Shown here piece after piece: positions 37,401 through 48,450 of a DNA stretch of 64,000 nucleotides (position 1 is the first letter of the stretch; the number at the start of each line of letters is the position of its first letter). This stretch comes from Odontesthes bonariensis. Lineage: Eukaryota > Chordata > Actinopteri > Atheriniformes > Atherinopsidae. The notes beneath the pieces were generated by a model. It did no database searches and was not told where the DNA came from. It saw only the letters and a program-made list of their open reading frames with translations. Both the position numbers and the translations under genes were made by a program. The stretch covers positions 22,044,248 through 22,108,247 of the forward strand of contig NC_134519.1 in assembly GCF_027942865.1 (NCBI RefSeq), read 5' to 3'.

Positions 37401-40400
37401 TATTTTGGTGGCCTTTGCAGCAGTATTTTGGTCCGTATGAAAGAGGCTTTCGGTTCTAATCTCAATGCTGACACTCAGCAAGAAAGACATTTTTCTCAAC
37501 ACTATTTCCAAATAAATGATATCAAGTAAATACACTGAGAGAGTTCAAGCAGGATGTAAACTGGATGAAGATGTCAAATTTTGGTGACACTTTGCTGATT
37601 GTATATTGAAAAAAAAAAAAAGTGGTGCGAATGTTGGATGGAAACAAAATAATAAACAAATTGATAATATTCATGGACTGTGCAAGAATACTTTTTCATC
37701 TGAGAAAGGAAAAAAGATAATCGTGTTAATTTAAAAGCCGCAGATGAACAGCTAGTGCATTTTAATTGGCTGTTACACTGAGCGGATTATACTCGCAACC
37801 CGAATTTCTGCACATCCTGCTCTTTATGCTAATCGTGCCACTCTGGACATCTAGTTATGAACTGGACATTGAAGTGGAAAAAAATATATTCCTACATTTA
37901 GCATATTAATGAAGCAAGAATATCAGACCTCCTCTCCCTTGTGTTGCAAATGAAAGCATGCCTGATTCATTGTGGATGTGCTTTTGCAAAGCAAGAGTTA
38001 GCTAATTCCTTTGGGGCGAGTGCCCTTCCTGTCACACTGATCAAAGCCTTTCCCCTGATATGAGCATAAACTGCTCCATGCCCCATCACCGTCAATGTCT
38101 ATGCATGTGTGGGACTTTGTGTGTGTCTGTTCGTACAAGTTAGCATCTATGTTTGTGTGCGTGTGGTGTGTGTGCGCTTGTGAGGTGAGGTGGGAGTGTT
38201 GTGTGTGTGTGTGTATCCATCCCCCATCACCAGAGGCTGTATTATGCATTGTTGTTGGCATGGCCTACATGCTCACCCAAGCATGGTGCAGTGTGGTACA
38301 GTACACACGTCTTCCCATCCCCACTGCAGTCCCATGTCATGTCCGCAGGCCCGCTTCATTTACTTTTGCTCCTGAATTAATGCTAGTTAACTGTCACATT
38401 AACTCAGATCTGTTGTGCTGCAATGTCAACAACATAATCTACCCTCAGTATGTGATATTTTAGGTTATTTTTGCTTTGATGCACATCATGCGCATGAATG
38501 TATGTAGGTTACCTAAGATGCATCTATACATGACCTCTGTCTTATATGAACAAAATACACTGTTGCGTAAGCTTTTAAATCTCTCAGTGCTGTTTTGAGT
38601 TTTCCTACCGAAAACTGTCGAGTGTGCAAAACTTTTCTTTGGAGCGCAGGAGAACTGCAGCGCAGGTTTCTATTGAAACGGAGGCCAAACTGTGGGCGTT
38701 GATGCTTAATTGAAGGAGTGCATGCTATTGTATTTGTTCATGCCTTAACTGTGGGGAGAACATGTTTGCCTGCAAGAGGCAAGTGTGTTAAATTCTCTTT
38801 GTATGTGTGACGAATCAAATGATTGGCAAAAGAGCAGTGTCTTGTACGGCCTCTTTGGCACTGAATTCTAAAGAATCTCTCGATCTGTCACATTGTCTTT
38901 TGATCTGCTGCCACATCTCACCGTTTTATCAATTTGTTTTATGCGCCGAGGCTCTCTTTCCCCTATCGCCTGCTCATTTTGAATAGACTCAGTGCAGATT
39001 GTATGCAGGAGATGCAGCAAGTGGGTGACACAAGAGGGAGCATCCCCCACTCATACGTCTTTCATCCTAATCCTTAGTCTCTGTCCAAGAAAGGGCCTCC
39101 CTTTCACTTGTCTGCCCTAAAGCCTCTTATACGTGACCTCTCTGTGTCTCCCTCAGAGCTCTCTCCCACGAGCAGAAAACTCACACACAAACGCACAGAT
39201 AACACACAACTGTGCTTTTTAGGCTATAGTAATAAACATGTAAAAGGGGAGTCGCTTGTGTTCGTACAACATTATATTGCACACAAAAACAAGCAGAGGT
39301 CAGAACTAATTTGCTCCAAACATCGTTACAGAGGCTGTATAATGCCAGGATGTGCAGAACTGACACAGCCTCTTACTATATGTTTTGCCTGAAGGTGGAA
39401 GCAAATTTAGGGCCGGGCTGACTAACACAGCTGCTGGGAGAGTGTGTCTCTCGTTAAAGGAATTGTCCTCAATAGAGATGGACGTTTGGCAGCACGTTAC
39501 ATAACTGACTGAGGATCATCTTGGGGCAGTGTGGGTGTTGGGATTTTTTCTGTGTGCATGGGTGTATGTGTGTGTGTTAATGATTGAGTGTTTGGGACGT
39601 CAAAAGTGTGAAGGAGGTATACAAGGGCAAATCTGCTGTGAAACTGTAGGACAGTGTGTTCATACGATGCCTATTTAGGGACTGTTTGAAGTTTCTGGGG
39701 TGAGGCAGAGTCGAGCTTTATTAATACTTTCTTTGCACTCTTTTCTTGACTTTAAAGAAGTACGACATCTCCCTGCCCAACATGTCAAAAATAACAAAAA
39801 CACATTGATCGACACAGTTTTTATGAATCCAGTACCAATTCAAGCATAGGGCTTTTTGTTTGTTTACATTACGGCCAATGAACACACTGGAGATTGTCAG
39901 TATTAGAGTGTGTAAAAGATTCCAGCTTCTCTAAATATCTGGGGGAAAAAAGAGACACTAACACATTTTTGATTATTACAGATATATCAATTATCACTTA
40001 GACCAGATTATTACATTTATGGTAAGATTATGGAATGCTGAATGTTCCTTTACAGTGACGGGAAAATGAGAGACCGTTTCGTACTGGCTCACTTTTACTT
40101 TTTAGGTTCCAAGTGAAATATCTGCCGTAGAGTTGTTCAAGGTGCTGTGTGAAGCAAATAGTGTAGAAGAAGGGGTCATTGATGCTGACCCTCACGGTCA
40201 ATCTTTACTGTTACTGACTTCTTCTTCTTCCTGTGTTATTTCCTAGTCGGAGCCCAGGATAGGATCTGTGGATCATGTGTGGCTAAGCCAGTTTGAGTTT
40301 AGTTTAAACATGTAGGAATAATTAAATAATCCCCAAACTAATTATCTTGGTGTGAAAGGCTGGCTTCGAGAGCTTCAGTTGCATACGATTTCAGTCGGAC

Positions 40401-42660
40401 TAACATGCGTGCATATGTTTTAGAAGGCCCGTAGGGTCTGACTAATATAACAATTTGTTTTTTTTTAGTCTCATGTAAACGTGCTGACTGCTAGACACTG
40501 CTGAAACAATCTGCTGAAACCTGCACAACGATTGGCTGGATAAGCGACACAGTCGGGTCTTGCTGAAGCCTGACGCCAGGCCTCCAATCCTCACTGATAG
40601 CGATGGCTGAATGAGCAACGTACCAAGCCCATTAGCTAAGGCTAACATTTGAATTTGAGTTGGAAATCAGAACTCGGTGCTGGAAAGGACATCACACCAA
40701 AGTTAACCATGTTTCAGCTGGAAGTGAAAAAAAACAGAAGGATTTGCTTGTTGCTGCATGAGCTGACCATGCTAAAAATGATCAGCATTAAAAAACTGAT
40801 AACAAGGCATTATGGGTTTTTTGGAGGGTGGGGGTTGCAAATGCAAAGGTTGGACAATGCTTTATGTGAAACTGATTTAAACATTTTTGGTGCTTTGTTC
40901 ACTCTGTAGCGAAATCAGTTGCTGTGTTGACCTGACCATGGGATGTGCAGGTTAGCATACTAGCTTTAATAGGTATTTCTGCAACACACATGTCTCTCAC
41001 TAACATGACTACAGTCATCTGGAGAATTTGTTATATACTCAAACACATACAAGCTCAGCCACACAGCTGGTCATTAGAATGTCTGACTTTAAAGGAACGC
41101 CTAACTACTGTCAGCTTAATTTAAGAATGTGGATACAATTACCCCAAATTGAGGAAAACAAATGCCAATGTAATTTTATCTTAGATTACCTTTGATTTTT
41201 TGGAGTGTACTCTCAACCAAATGTGGAATGGCAAATCTTCACCTGAACTGATGTTTCACTATGACCCATCACATTCTGTGTCCTTTAGCACCAATAACTA
41301 TTTCACCTTCAGGTAACCTTCCAAAAATTCATATTTTTAAAATGCTAAATCAAATCATAGCAAAAAGAAAGAGGAATACAGACAGAGTGAATAAGATTCA
41401 CATTAACATGGTCAAAATATGGGCTGGAGGCCGTTTTCAGTAGAGCTGAATCTCTGTGGTTTGGTACACTACCGGTTTTAGCTTTAAAAACTCACCAAAA
41501 TTACCCAAAACAGCTTCAGATATCTCTTTGCTGCCCACAAGAGGATTCGGGTTTGACTAGATGACCCTGCTCCTCAGATGATTCTGAAATGCATCTGTTT
41601 CTCTGTTTAATTAAACTGCAATGAAACCCATTTCTGGCTAAGTAACCAGTGCTAAGTAAGTAATAGTGCTAAAGTCATGCTGTAGATGTTTATATTCTAT
41701 ATCGAACACAGCAGTAAATACAAATGAAAAAATGTAGAAGTGTGACAAAATGGCTTCCTCAGATCATTTTCTAACAATGCCTTTGTTGGCTCGGTGTGCT
41801 CTGAGCTATAGATAGAGTTATCATTAAAACAACAGCGCTGTGGTCTTGGCAGCCCCTGCATCAACACATGGCTCAGCTGAATGGAAACATACACACAGCT
41901 CTTACTATAGTCATATTTAAGGTATAGAAACCACACTTCCTATAGAGCTATAGTAATCTTTCAGAAGTGGTCCTACAGTTCACGTATCACACTGCACTCA
42001 GAGCACAGAGGCTCTCTGTCTGCACTACATTGAGGGATTTGATGTTGGCTTGCACTCTGCCTGGAGTGACCCCACCCCTGGTAAATACAGGGTTGGAGGT
42101 TTCCTCCGTGGACAAAAATACTCTGGCCTCTTAGCAGAGAGGGAGAGAAAAAAGTGAATTCTTCTCTTTCATGCACCCATTGTGCTCAAGAAGCTAAAGA
42201 CTGACACAGTTCCAAACAAACGGGACTTATTTTTACTGATTTGAAATGTGAGAAATCGAAGTAGGCTACAGAATTAACAGACTGACAGCAAATCAAAATG
42301 TTTGCATTATAGTCGGGAACATTTGCTTCACGAAAACAGCCTCTCAGGGATGGTACAATGCTGTAAAATGAGGCTATAATCGAATAATCATAGCTGGGAC
42401 GAAATCTGCTTCCTGGTTTTACTTTTATCCCTCTTGAGCTTCCATACTTCACAGCCTGTGACATCATCATTATGTCGGGCTAAACTGATTCAAGCTGGCA
42501 GAGGCCTCCAACTTCAACAGGTACGACTACTGAGAAACTGATATCCAAAGGTTTTTTGAGACGACCAGTCACGATCGAGCAGGCCAAGCTCAAACGTGCA
42601 GGAGAGCTTCCTGTTAAAAGAAAAGGGTTTTCTACAAGTTCACCTAAACTGGAAGACACA
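34430..42660. other. Gene-free stretch with CNE-like blocks
   Basis: Repeat-free, evenly composed blocks lie at about 34840-35330, 37730-38040 and 38690-39010; these are my best candidates for conserved non-coding elements by appearance only. A (GT)-rich stretch at 38110-38216 and an AAGAAT-type simple repeat at 35580-35625 are also present. No open frame resembles a known protein. Confidence 0.3.
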
Positions 42661-42714
42661 CTCTGAGTGACTTCCTTATTTGAGTTGGGAGCTCACTCAC
42701 TGAATCTATTGTCA

Positions 42715-43108
42715 TGGCTTCTGTCCCACTGTGCCGGTGAGTAACTGTCAGCAAGTATTTCATCGCTATCAGAAAAGTAGCTCAAGGCTGATAATACTAG
42801 GAATGGAATTAAGTTAATTTTCTTCACTTTAACCGGTTAGCAACAAAGTAGCTTCTTTTAAGCATGCTGTTGAAGGGACACACACACACACACACACACA
42901 CGCATTGCTCTGTGACCCTGTACTCTCTAACTTTTGTGACTTTTGTGTTTTGTTTTTTTTATCTGTTTAAAGAAACAAGAATGTCCAGGAATTTGTGCAT
43001 CGCTCTTCAACAACTACCTTTCTGGAAGGTCTAAGGAACATTATGTTGGAAAAACACGTGATCCTATTCAATTTTTTTAATTACCGATCGCTATTTGTTG
43101 GCAAGTAA
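42715..43108 (+). promoter_or_regulatory. Candidate 5'UTR intron and upstream ORF of ticam1
   Basis: A good donor (GTGAGTAAC) follows position 42736, and a pyrimidine-rich tract ending in AG precedes 42973. Joining them leaves an ATG at 42715 open for 52 codons, closing with TAA at 43106-43108, eight bases before the ticam1 start. Splicing is predicted by eye, not shown. A second strong donor-like word (GTAAGACTG) sits at 43105. The intron would contain a (CA)n tract at 42879-42901. Confidence 0.35.
42879..42901. repeat. (CA)n microsatellite upstream of ticam1
   Basis: About 11 CA units within the presumed 5'UTR intron of ticam1. Confidence 0.9.
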
Positions 43109-43116
43109 GACTGAAG

Positions 43117-44811
43117 ATGAGTCATGTGAGACCGGAAAATCGAGGGACAGGACTGGGCGATGTCTTTGACATTCTTTTAAAGGCACCTTCGGAACGATTG
43201 ATAAGCCTGACATTACAGCTGGGTGAGTCTCCTGAAGACAACATCATACATGCCTTGTGTCTGATCATTCTCCAGAGAGAGGCACAAGCCCTGACCAAAC
43301 TCCAGATGCTGGGGGATAACTCCCTCGCTAAACATCTGGCCGAAAAGTGGCCCGCTAGTGGAGGCAAATTTGAAGATTTTGAAGTTCAGTGTGGTCATTT
43401 TCAGGCACAAACGGCGGAATCTTTGTCAGCATTGGCTCGAATTTTTAAAGTTTTGTCAGAGCAGAGGCTGTGTGAGCCACTTCTGAGAAATCTCGCTTAT
43501 CAGAGAGCCCTTTCCAGTGACTGCTTAAAGACGAGCAACTATGATGATCTGCGATATCATCAATTCAAAGAGGAAGCTAAAGTTGCATGTGGGCCTGCAG
43601 AGTGGATGTTCTTCACCTCTGACCACAAGTTGGAATCTTCGCCTGATCCTAACAGAAGTCTGGGTGAGGGAAACGTAACTCTAAAAGTATCAGTGTCTCA
43701 GGATAAATTATTAGGTATTCCCAGCCCCCTGCAGGAGAGCACCTCAGTACCCTCATATCCTACTCATCTTGAGATAAGTGTTCCTCCCACGGCTTCATTT
43801 CCAGGGGACAAGGCAGCTCCAGAAACATTACAAAACCCCAAAGTAAATCCCTCAATCCTGACTGTAAGTCAAGCAAAACAAGCCTCTTGGCAACCTCGGT
43901 CACCTGAGCTGCAGCTCAGATCCACTGGATCTCCTCTGTCTGGAGCAGACACAGACCCAAAGATGGATGAAACATTAGCAGCAACTAGCAGTAAGTTGAA
44001 AAGCCATCATGAAATCCCATCCCAGCCGAACAATCCAAGCATTGAACCTAAATCGGCTCAGCCATCTGCCACATACATTTCTTTACCCAAGGTGCCCATT
44101 TCGAAAGAAATACATGAAAGTAGAGATGCAGAAGAGGAGGAAGAGGAAAGATTTTATGCATTTGTCATTTTGCATGCACCAGAGGATGAAGATATGGCTG
44201 AATGCATGAGGGAAAAACTCGAAAAAGTCATCTGTAGCGAAGGTGCAACTTTCTCTGAGGACTTTGCCATTCTTGGAAAGAGCACTCTGAGGTGTGTGGA
44301 GGATGCCATCAACAACTCGGCCTTTACATTCCTGCTGCTCACCCGCAACTTCAACACAAAAATGCTGGAGATGAAGACAAACATTGCTCTCATCAACTCC
44401 ATAAATAAAAAACACAAGTTCAACACAGTTATACCCCTGCTGCCCCGGGAGAACTGCATGCCCCGGCAGAGTGTCCCCATGGTGCTACAGACCTTAGTTG
44501 CACTGGAGGAGAACAAGAGCTTTGAGAGAAAACTACAAAAGTCATTGACTGCAGCAAAGATTGAGAAACAGAGAAAAATCTGGACTCTGGAGCAGTCTTT
44601 GAGACTTTCCATGGAACAAAAACTTCACCTCAGTCCCGGTGGGGCTCTAGGACAGGATGGTGGTGACGGCAGACCTTGGTGGCCACAGCAGCCTAACATT
44701 CATATTGTAAATTCAAACTACGTCATGATCGGTAATGACTCTAAAATGACTGTGGATTTTGGTGGAAGTGCAGACAAAGATAGCTCAGTCTGTGCTGAGG
44801 AGGAGCAATGA
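43117..44811 (+). CDS. ticam1: TICAM1 (TRIF), TLR adaptor, 564 residues, intronless coding region
   Basis: One uninterrupted frame. Residues 1 to about 150 match the helical TRIF N-terminal domain. A long Ser/Pro-rich linker follows; it contains HLEIS (217-221), a pLxIS-type motif like those that recruit IRF3 after phosphorylation. The TIR domain begins near residue 344 (FYAFVILHAP from 346) and runs to about 490, with ATFSEDF, AFTFLLLTRNF and the FERK and WTLEQ end motifs characteristic of TICAM1. At the BB loop the sequence is AILGKS, with Leu386 where human TRIF has Pro. Near the C-terminus, NYVMIGNDSKM (core at 536-539) resembles a RHIM with a Q-to-M change. Known role: cytosolic adaptor downstream of TLR3 (and, in fish, other endosomal TLRs) leading to TBK1-IRF3 and RIPK1-NF-kB signalling. 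The start is the first ATG that gives the conserved N-terminus; fish TICAM1 is shorter than the 712-residue human protein. Confidence 0.96.
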   Translation: MSHVRPENRGTGLGDVFDILLKAPSERLISLTLQLGESPEDNIIHALCLIILQREAQALTKLQMLGDNSLAKHLAEKWPASGGKFEDFEVQCGHFQAQTAESLSALARIFKVLSEQRLCEPLLRNLAYQRALSSDCLKTSNYDDLRYHQFKEEAKVACGPAEWMFFTSDHKLESSPDPNRSLGEGNVTLKVSVSQDKLLGIPSPLQESTSVPSYPTHLEISVPPTASFPGDKAAPETLQNPKVNPSILTVSQAKQASWQPRSPELQLRSTGSPLSGADTDPKMDETLAATSSKLKSHHEIPSQPNNPSIEPKSAQPSATYISLPKVPISKEIHESRDAEEEEEERFYAFVILHAPEDEDMAECMREKLEKVICSEGATFSEDFAILGKSTLRCVEDAINNSAFTFLLLTRNFNTKMLEMKTNIALINSINKKHKFNTVIPLLPRENCMPRQSVPMVLQTLVALEENKSFERKLQKSLTAAKIEKQRKIWTLEQSLRLSMEQKLHLSPGGALGQDGGDGRPWWPQQPNIHIVNSNYVMIGNDSKMTVDFGGSADKDSSVCAEEEQ

Positions 44812-44949
44812 GCTTTAAAAGAAAAAGGGGAAAAAAAGAAGCCAAAGGAAAATGGCACAAATACTCATGTTTTAATTAAGAATTTCACAACTGTGGTCCA
44901 GAGGTTCCAGATTATTAGACAACGTGTTAAACTCGTCAGTGAAGCATTC

Positions 44950-44955
44950 AATAAA
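44950..44955 (+). terminator. AATAAA poly(A) signal of ticam1
   Basis: AATAAA 139 bases past the stop codon, the first canonical signal downstream. Confidence 0.6.
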
Positions 44956-45169
44956 ACTGAAAATGTCCGATCGAAATGTCATGAGAAGACGCGGTGACAA
45001 GCAGGACAGTTTCATTTTATCTTTAGTACAAGACTGCCACCTACTGGTGGATATCTGACGGTTACAGCCTGACCTTCAGCTGTATGAACGCTCTGTTCAC
45101 ACCAGGGGGCGCTCCCGTCATAGTCATCAGTGCACCTTCCTCCAACAGCGATACTGTCCTTCTGTTTAA

Positions 45170-45824
45170 AGGATAAGACCGTTTTTTTGACATTGGGCCC
45201 TTGATTTCACATTATAACATGATGTTCTACTCACCCCTGCTTGTTGTTTGTCATTTGGAGCTGTTCCGAAGATATTCGCGAGGCGTCTGGCTGCTCTCTT
45301 GAGATATTCGGCCATGAAACGGTTTCCTATGGGCAAGCTCATACAGGCACAAACTATGCTGTTTATAATTTATTAATTACTCTACACCAGCACTGATAAC
45401 GTGGAGGTGCGTCGCTTACTTAAAAAAATCCGGGTTACTAATTTTGAATTTAAGCCGAATGAATAAATAGGCAGCAGGTCTGTGGGCTGCCTGTGGCAGT
45501 AGCACGACGATGACGTCAGTAACACCCACTTTACGACAAAAAAATCAAAATTACAATAACCCGGATTTTTTTAAGTAAGCGACGCACCTCCACGTTATCA
45601 GTTCTAGTGTAGAGTAATTAATAAATTATAAACAGCATAGTTTGTGCCTGTATGAGCTTGCCCATAGGAAACCGTTTCATGGCCGAATATCTCAAGAGAG
45701 CAGCCAGACGCCTCGCGAATATCTTCGGAACAGCTCCAAATGTTCAACAACACGCAGGGGTGAGTAGAACATCATGCTATAATGTGAAATCAAGGGCCCA
45801 ATGTCAAAAAACCGGTCTTATCCT
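45170..45824. mobile_element. Fold-back transposable element, ~279-base arms, TTAA target sites
   Basis: Left arm 45170-45448 and right arm 45546-45824 are inverted copies, about 96-97% identical by eye, around a roughly 97-base centre. The ends are AGGATAAGACCG and its complement. Both ends abut TTAA (45166-45169 and 45825-45828), which fits a TTAA target-site duplication as made by piggyBac-like or Kolobok-like transposases. There is no coding capacity, so it is a non-autonomous MITE. High arm identity suggests recent origin or arm-to-arm gene conversion. Confidence 0.85.
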
Positions 45825-45829
45825 TTAAG

Positions 45830-46420
45830 GAAGAATGGTCTCTTTCTCATATTCATATATAATGGTGATTCTGCATGAGCCTGGGAAAGTTTCAATCGCT
45901 GTGACATTAAAGTTATTGGAAAACATGTGTTTGTTTGATCAGTTTTCTTCCAACTGAAACCATTTTCAAAATATACTTAGACTGAATTTGTACAACATTT
46001 CACTTCTCATTTGACGCTCGGATTCACAAAGGGCAACAGTAGTAATCATGGGAGACGCGGGGAATACTGGTTGAATAGTTCAACAAACGACCTCAGGCAG
46101 GGGGCTTTGTAAACGTAGCCTAGATGCAGAATAAAGATATAAATAGCTGTCGACGTCTCCGTAACACGTGCTTGATTTGGATTTAATCTTTTACTTCAAC
46201 TGTGATGTAAAAAAATGCACAGGTTCCAACAGAAGACGCGTTTAAGGGAAACGTTCACATGAGAAAAAAAAAACCCGCAACATTATTGAGGGAACATACA
46301 AAGCTTCCGTCAAACCACTTTAAATTGTGTCTCCTATTTGCAGTACCTTCAGAAAGTGTTCAGACGAACACTCAGTGTTCAGTGAACTGAAATCGGACTT
46401 AAAAGGAGCAAAAATCGCCT
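45830..46420. other. Spacer
   Basis: No feature recognised beyond short A runs. Confidence 0.4.
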
Positions 46421-46510
46421 TCCATCCATCCATCCATCCATTATCTTCCGCTTGTCCGGGGATCTGGTCGCGGGGGCAGCAGCTTAAGCAGAGAAGCCCA
46501 GACGTCCCTG
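46420..46510 (+). repeat. Teleost dispersed repeat with (CATC)n end
   Basis: CATC repeats (46423-46440) run into TTATCTTCCGCTTGTCCGG and a CGCGGGGGCAGCAG / AAGCAGAGAAGCCCAGAC sequence that I recognise as a very common fish dispersed repeat fragment. Only about 90 bases are present. Confidence 0.65.
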
Positions 46511-46874
46511 TCGGTCAAAAATCTGCCAAAAATCGCCTTTTTCACATCAATCTACACTCAATAATTCATAATGACTGATGTTAAAAGAAATAAAAAGATG
46601 TTTTCAGAATTTTTTTAGCAATAAAAAAAATCACAAAGTGATGTCTGTCATTTACAAAAAACTTTAAGACCCTCTGTGACACTCTTAATTGTACTCTCCA
46701 ATCATCTTCTACACGTGTTCAGTCCTGTGGAAAATTGAAGACAAAGAGTTCAGAATATTTGTTTTTGTATACAGTATGATATCACAATGCCACGACAACA
46801 GCAAAACATTAAAATCAAGGAGCTCTCTGCAGAACTCCATGACAAAACTGTGTTTAGGAACAGTTCATAAAACT

Positions 46875-47760
46875 AAATCAAATCAAATCAAATTTATTCG
46901 TATAGCACATTTCATGTACAGAACAATTCAAAGTGCTTTACATAAAATAAAAGCATTGCAGCAGGGAGTGGAAGAAGCAATGTAAAAATACATAAAATAA
47001 TATAAAGAGAAACAAATAAAATCATTTAAATTAATTTAAAAACAAGCAACAGTCAAGATAAATTGAAAGATACCGTGCAGATTTCATGCATAGATACATG
47101 AGAAAAGAAATGTTTTTAACCTGGATTTAAAACTGTCTCCATTTGGTGAAAGTTTAATCTCCACTGGCAGTTTGTTCCACTTGTTTGCAGCATAACAGCT
47201 AAATGCTGCTTCTCCATGTTTAGTCTGGACTCTGGACTGGACCAGCTGACCTGAGTCCTTGGATCTAAGAGCTCTGCTGGGTTTATATTCTCTGAACATA
47301 TCACAGATGTATTTTGGGCCTAAACCGTTCTGGGATTTGTAAACCATCAGCAGGCTTTTAAAATCTATTCTGTGACTGACTGGAAGCCAGTGTAAAGATT
47401 TTAAAACTGGTGTGATGTGTTCAGATCTCTTAGTCCGAGTTAAAACTCTAGCAGCAGCGTTCTGGATGAGCTGCAGATGTTTAATGCTCTTTTTGGGAAG
47501 TCCAGTTAAAAGAGCATTACAGTAATCGAGTCTACTGGAGATGAATGCATGGATGAGTTTCTCCTGGTGTTTTTGGGAGAGGAAACCTTTAATTCTGTTG
47601 ATGTTTCTGAGATGGTAAAAAGCTGCCTTGGTGACAGCTTTGATGTGGCTGCTGAAAGTCAGATCTGAGTCTATCAACACTCCGAGGTTACGAACCTGGT
47701 CAGTGATTGTAAGGTCCCGAGTCTCAAGATATTTACCAACGCTGACCCTCTTCTCTTTGC
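46875..47760 (-). mobile_element. L2-type LINE fragment with a 198-codon reverse-transcriptase tail
   Basis: The minus strand is open from 47680 to 47084 and reads as the C-terminal region of an L2-clade reverse transcriptase (LGVLIDSDLTFSSHIKAV, SSRLDYCNALLTGLP, LQLIQNAAARVLTRT, HWLPVSHRI). Homologous sequence continues upstream in frame to about 47755. The 3' UTR ends at about 46875 in a simple TTTGATTTGATTTGAT-type tail. The open frame suggests a fairly young insertion, but it is truncated at the 5' end and lacks the endonuclease and catalytic core. Confidence 0.9.
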
Positions 47761-48450
47761 TCCCAAACTATTAGCAAAGCTTTTATTGTGCTCAGGAGTG
47801 CAGCGACCTTGATAACTGTGAAACCACCAGGTTTCCGATCGCAGTGAAGCATGGTGGAGGTAAGATCATGGTTTCAGGGTGACTCATAGCAGCAAAGATG
47901 TGATGGATGATACACACCGACCCATGTTCAGCAAAATCCAGACATAAACCACAAGAACAGAGAGAGAGAAATGGGATCTGCAGAGAGGAGGGAAGTAAAT
48001 AGCCAAAATGATGTCTGTAGAGACGTATCCAAGAATATTCAAAGCTGTCAGAGGAGCTCATACAATATGATGATGGTTTTTATTGCAAATACATTTCTAA
48101 AAGAAATAATAATGGAGTAACATAAAGGACATAAAAGGAAGTTTACACTTTGCTGTAAATTGGTGGGGAAATTTCTGTTTTACTATAAATCATATTTTAC
48201 GAGAATGTAAAACGTACTGTTACAGAAGTATGTGTGGGTATAGATGAGCTGGCTCTTCGAACTGCGGCTGCCATGTTATCAGTCCAATATTACACACCGT
48301 AAGCATGAAGCATGTTTTAGTGTGGAATGGAGGCAAATGCTGTGCGTTTTATGTTTCTTTTTTTTCTGAATGTTGAAACTAATTGACACGACATCTTTCC
48401 CCAGGAGAGATCAAAGCTGCTTGAACTTTAATCCAAGTTAGCATCGCACC
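47761..48450. other. Spacer
   Basis: No feature recognised. An 89-codon minus-strand frame (47792-48061) has no known homology. Confidence 0.4.

Noticed and set aside
44154-44612. 152-codon minus-strand frame inside ticam1
   Set aside because: Shadow of the TIR-domain coding sequence on the other strand.
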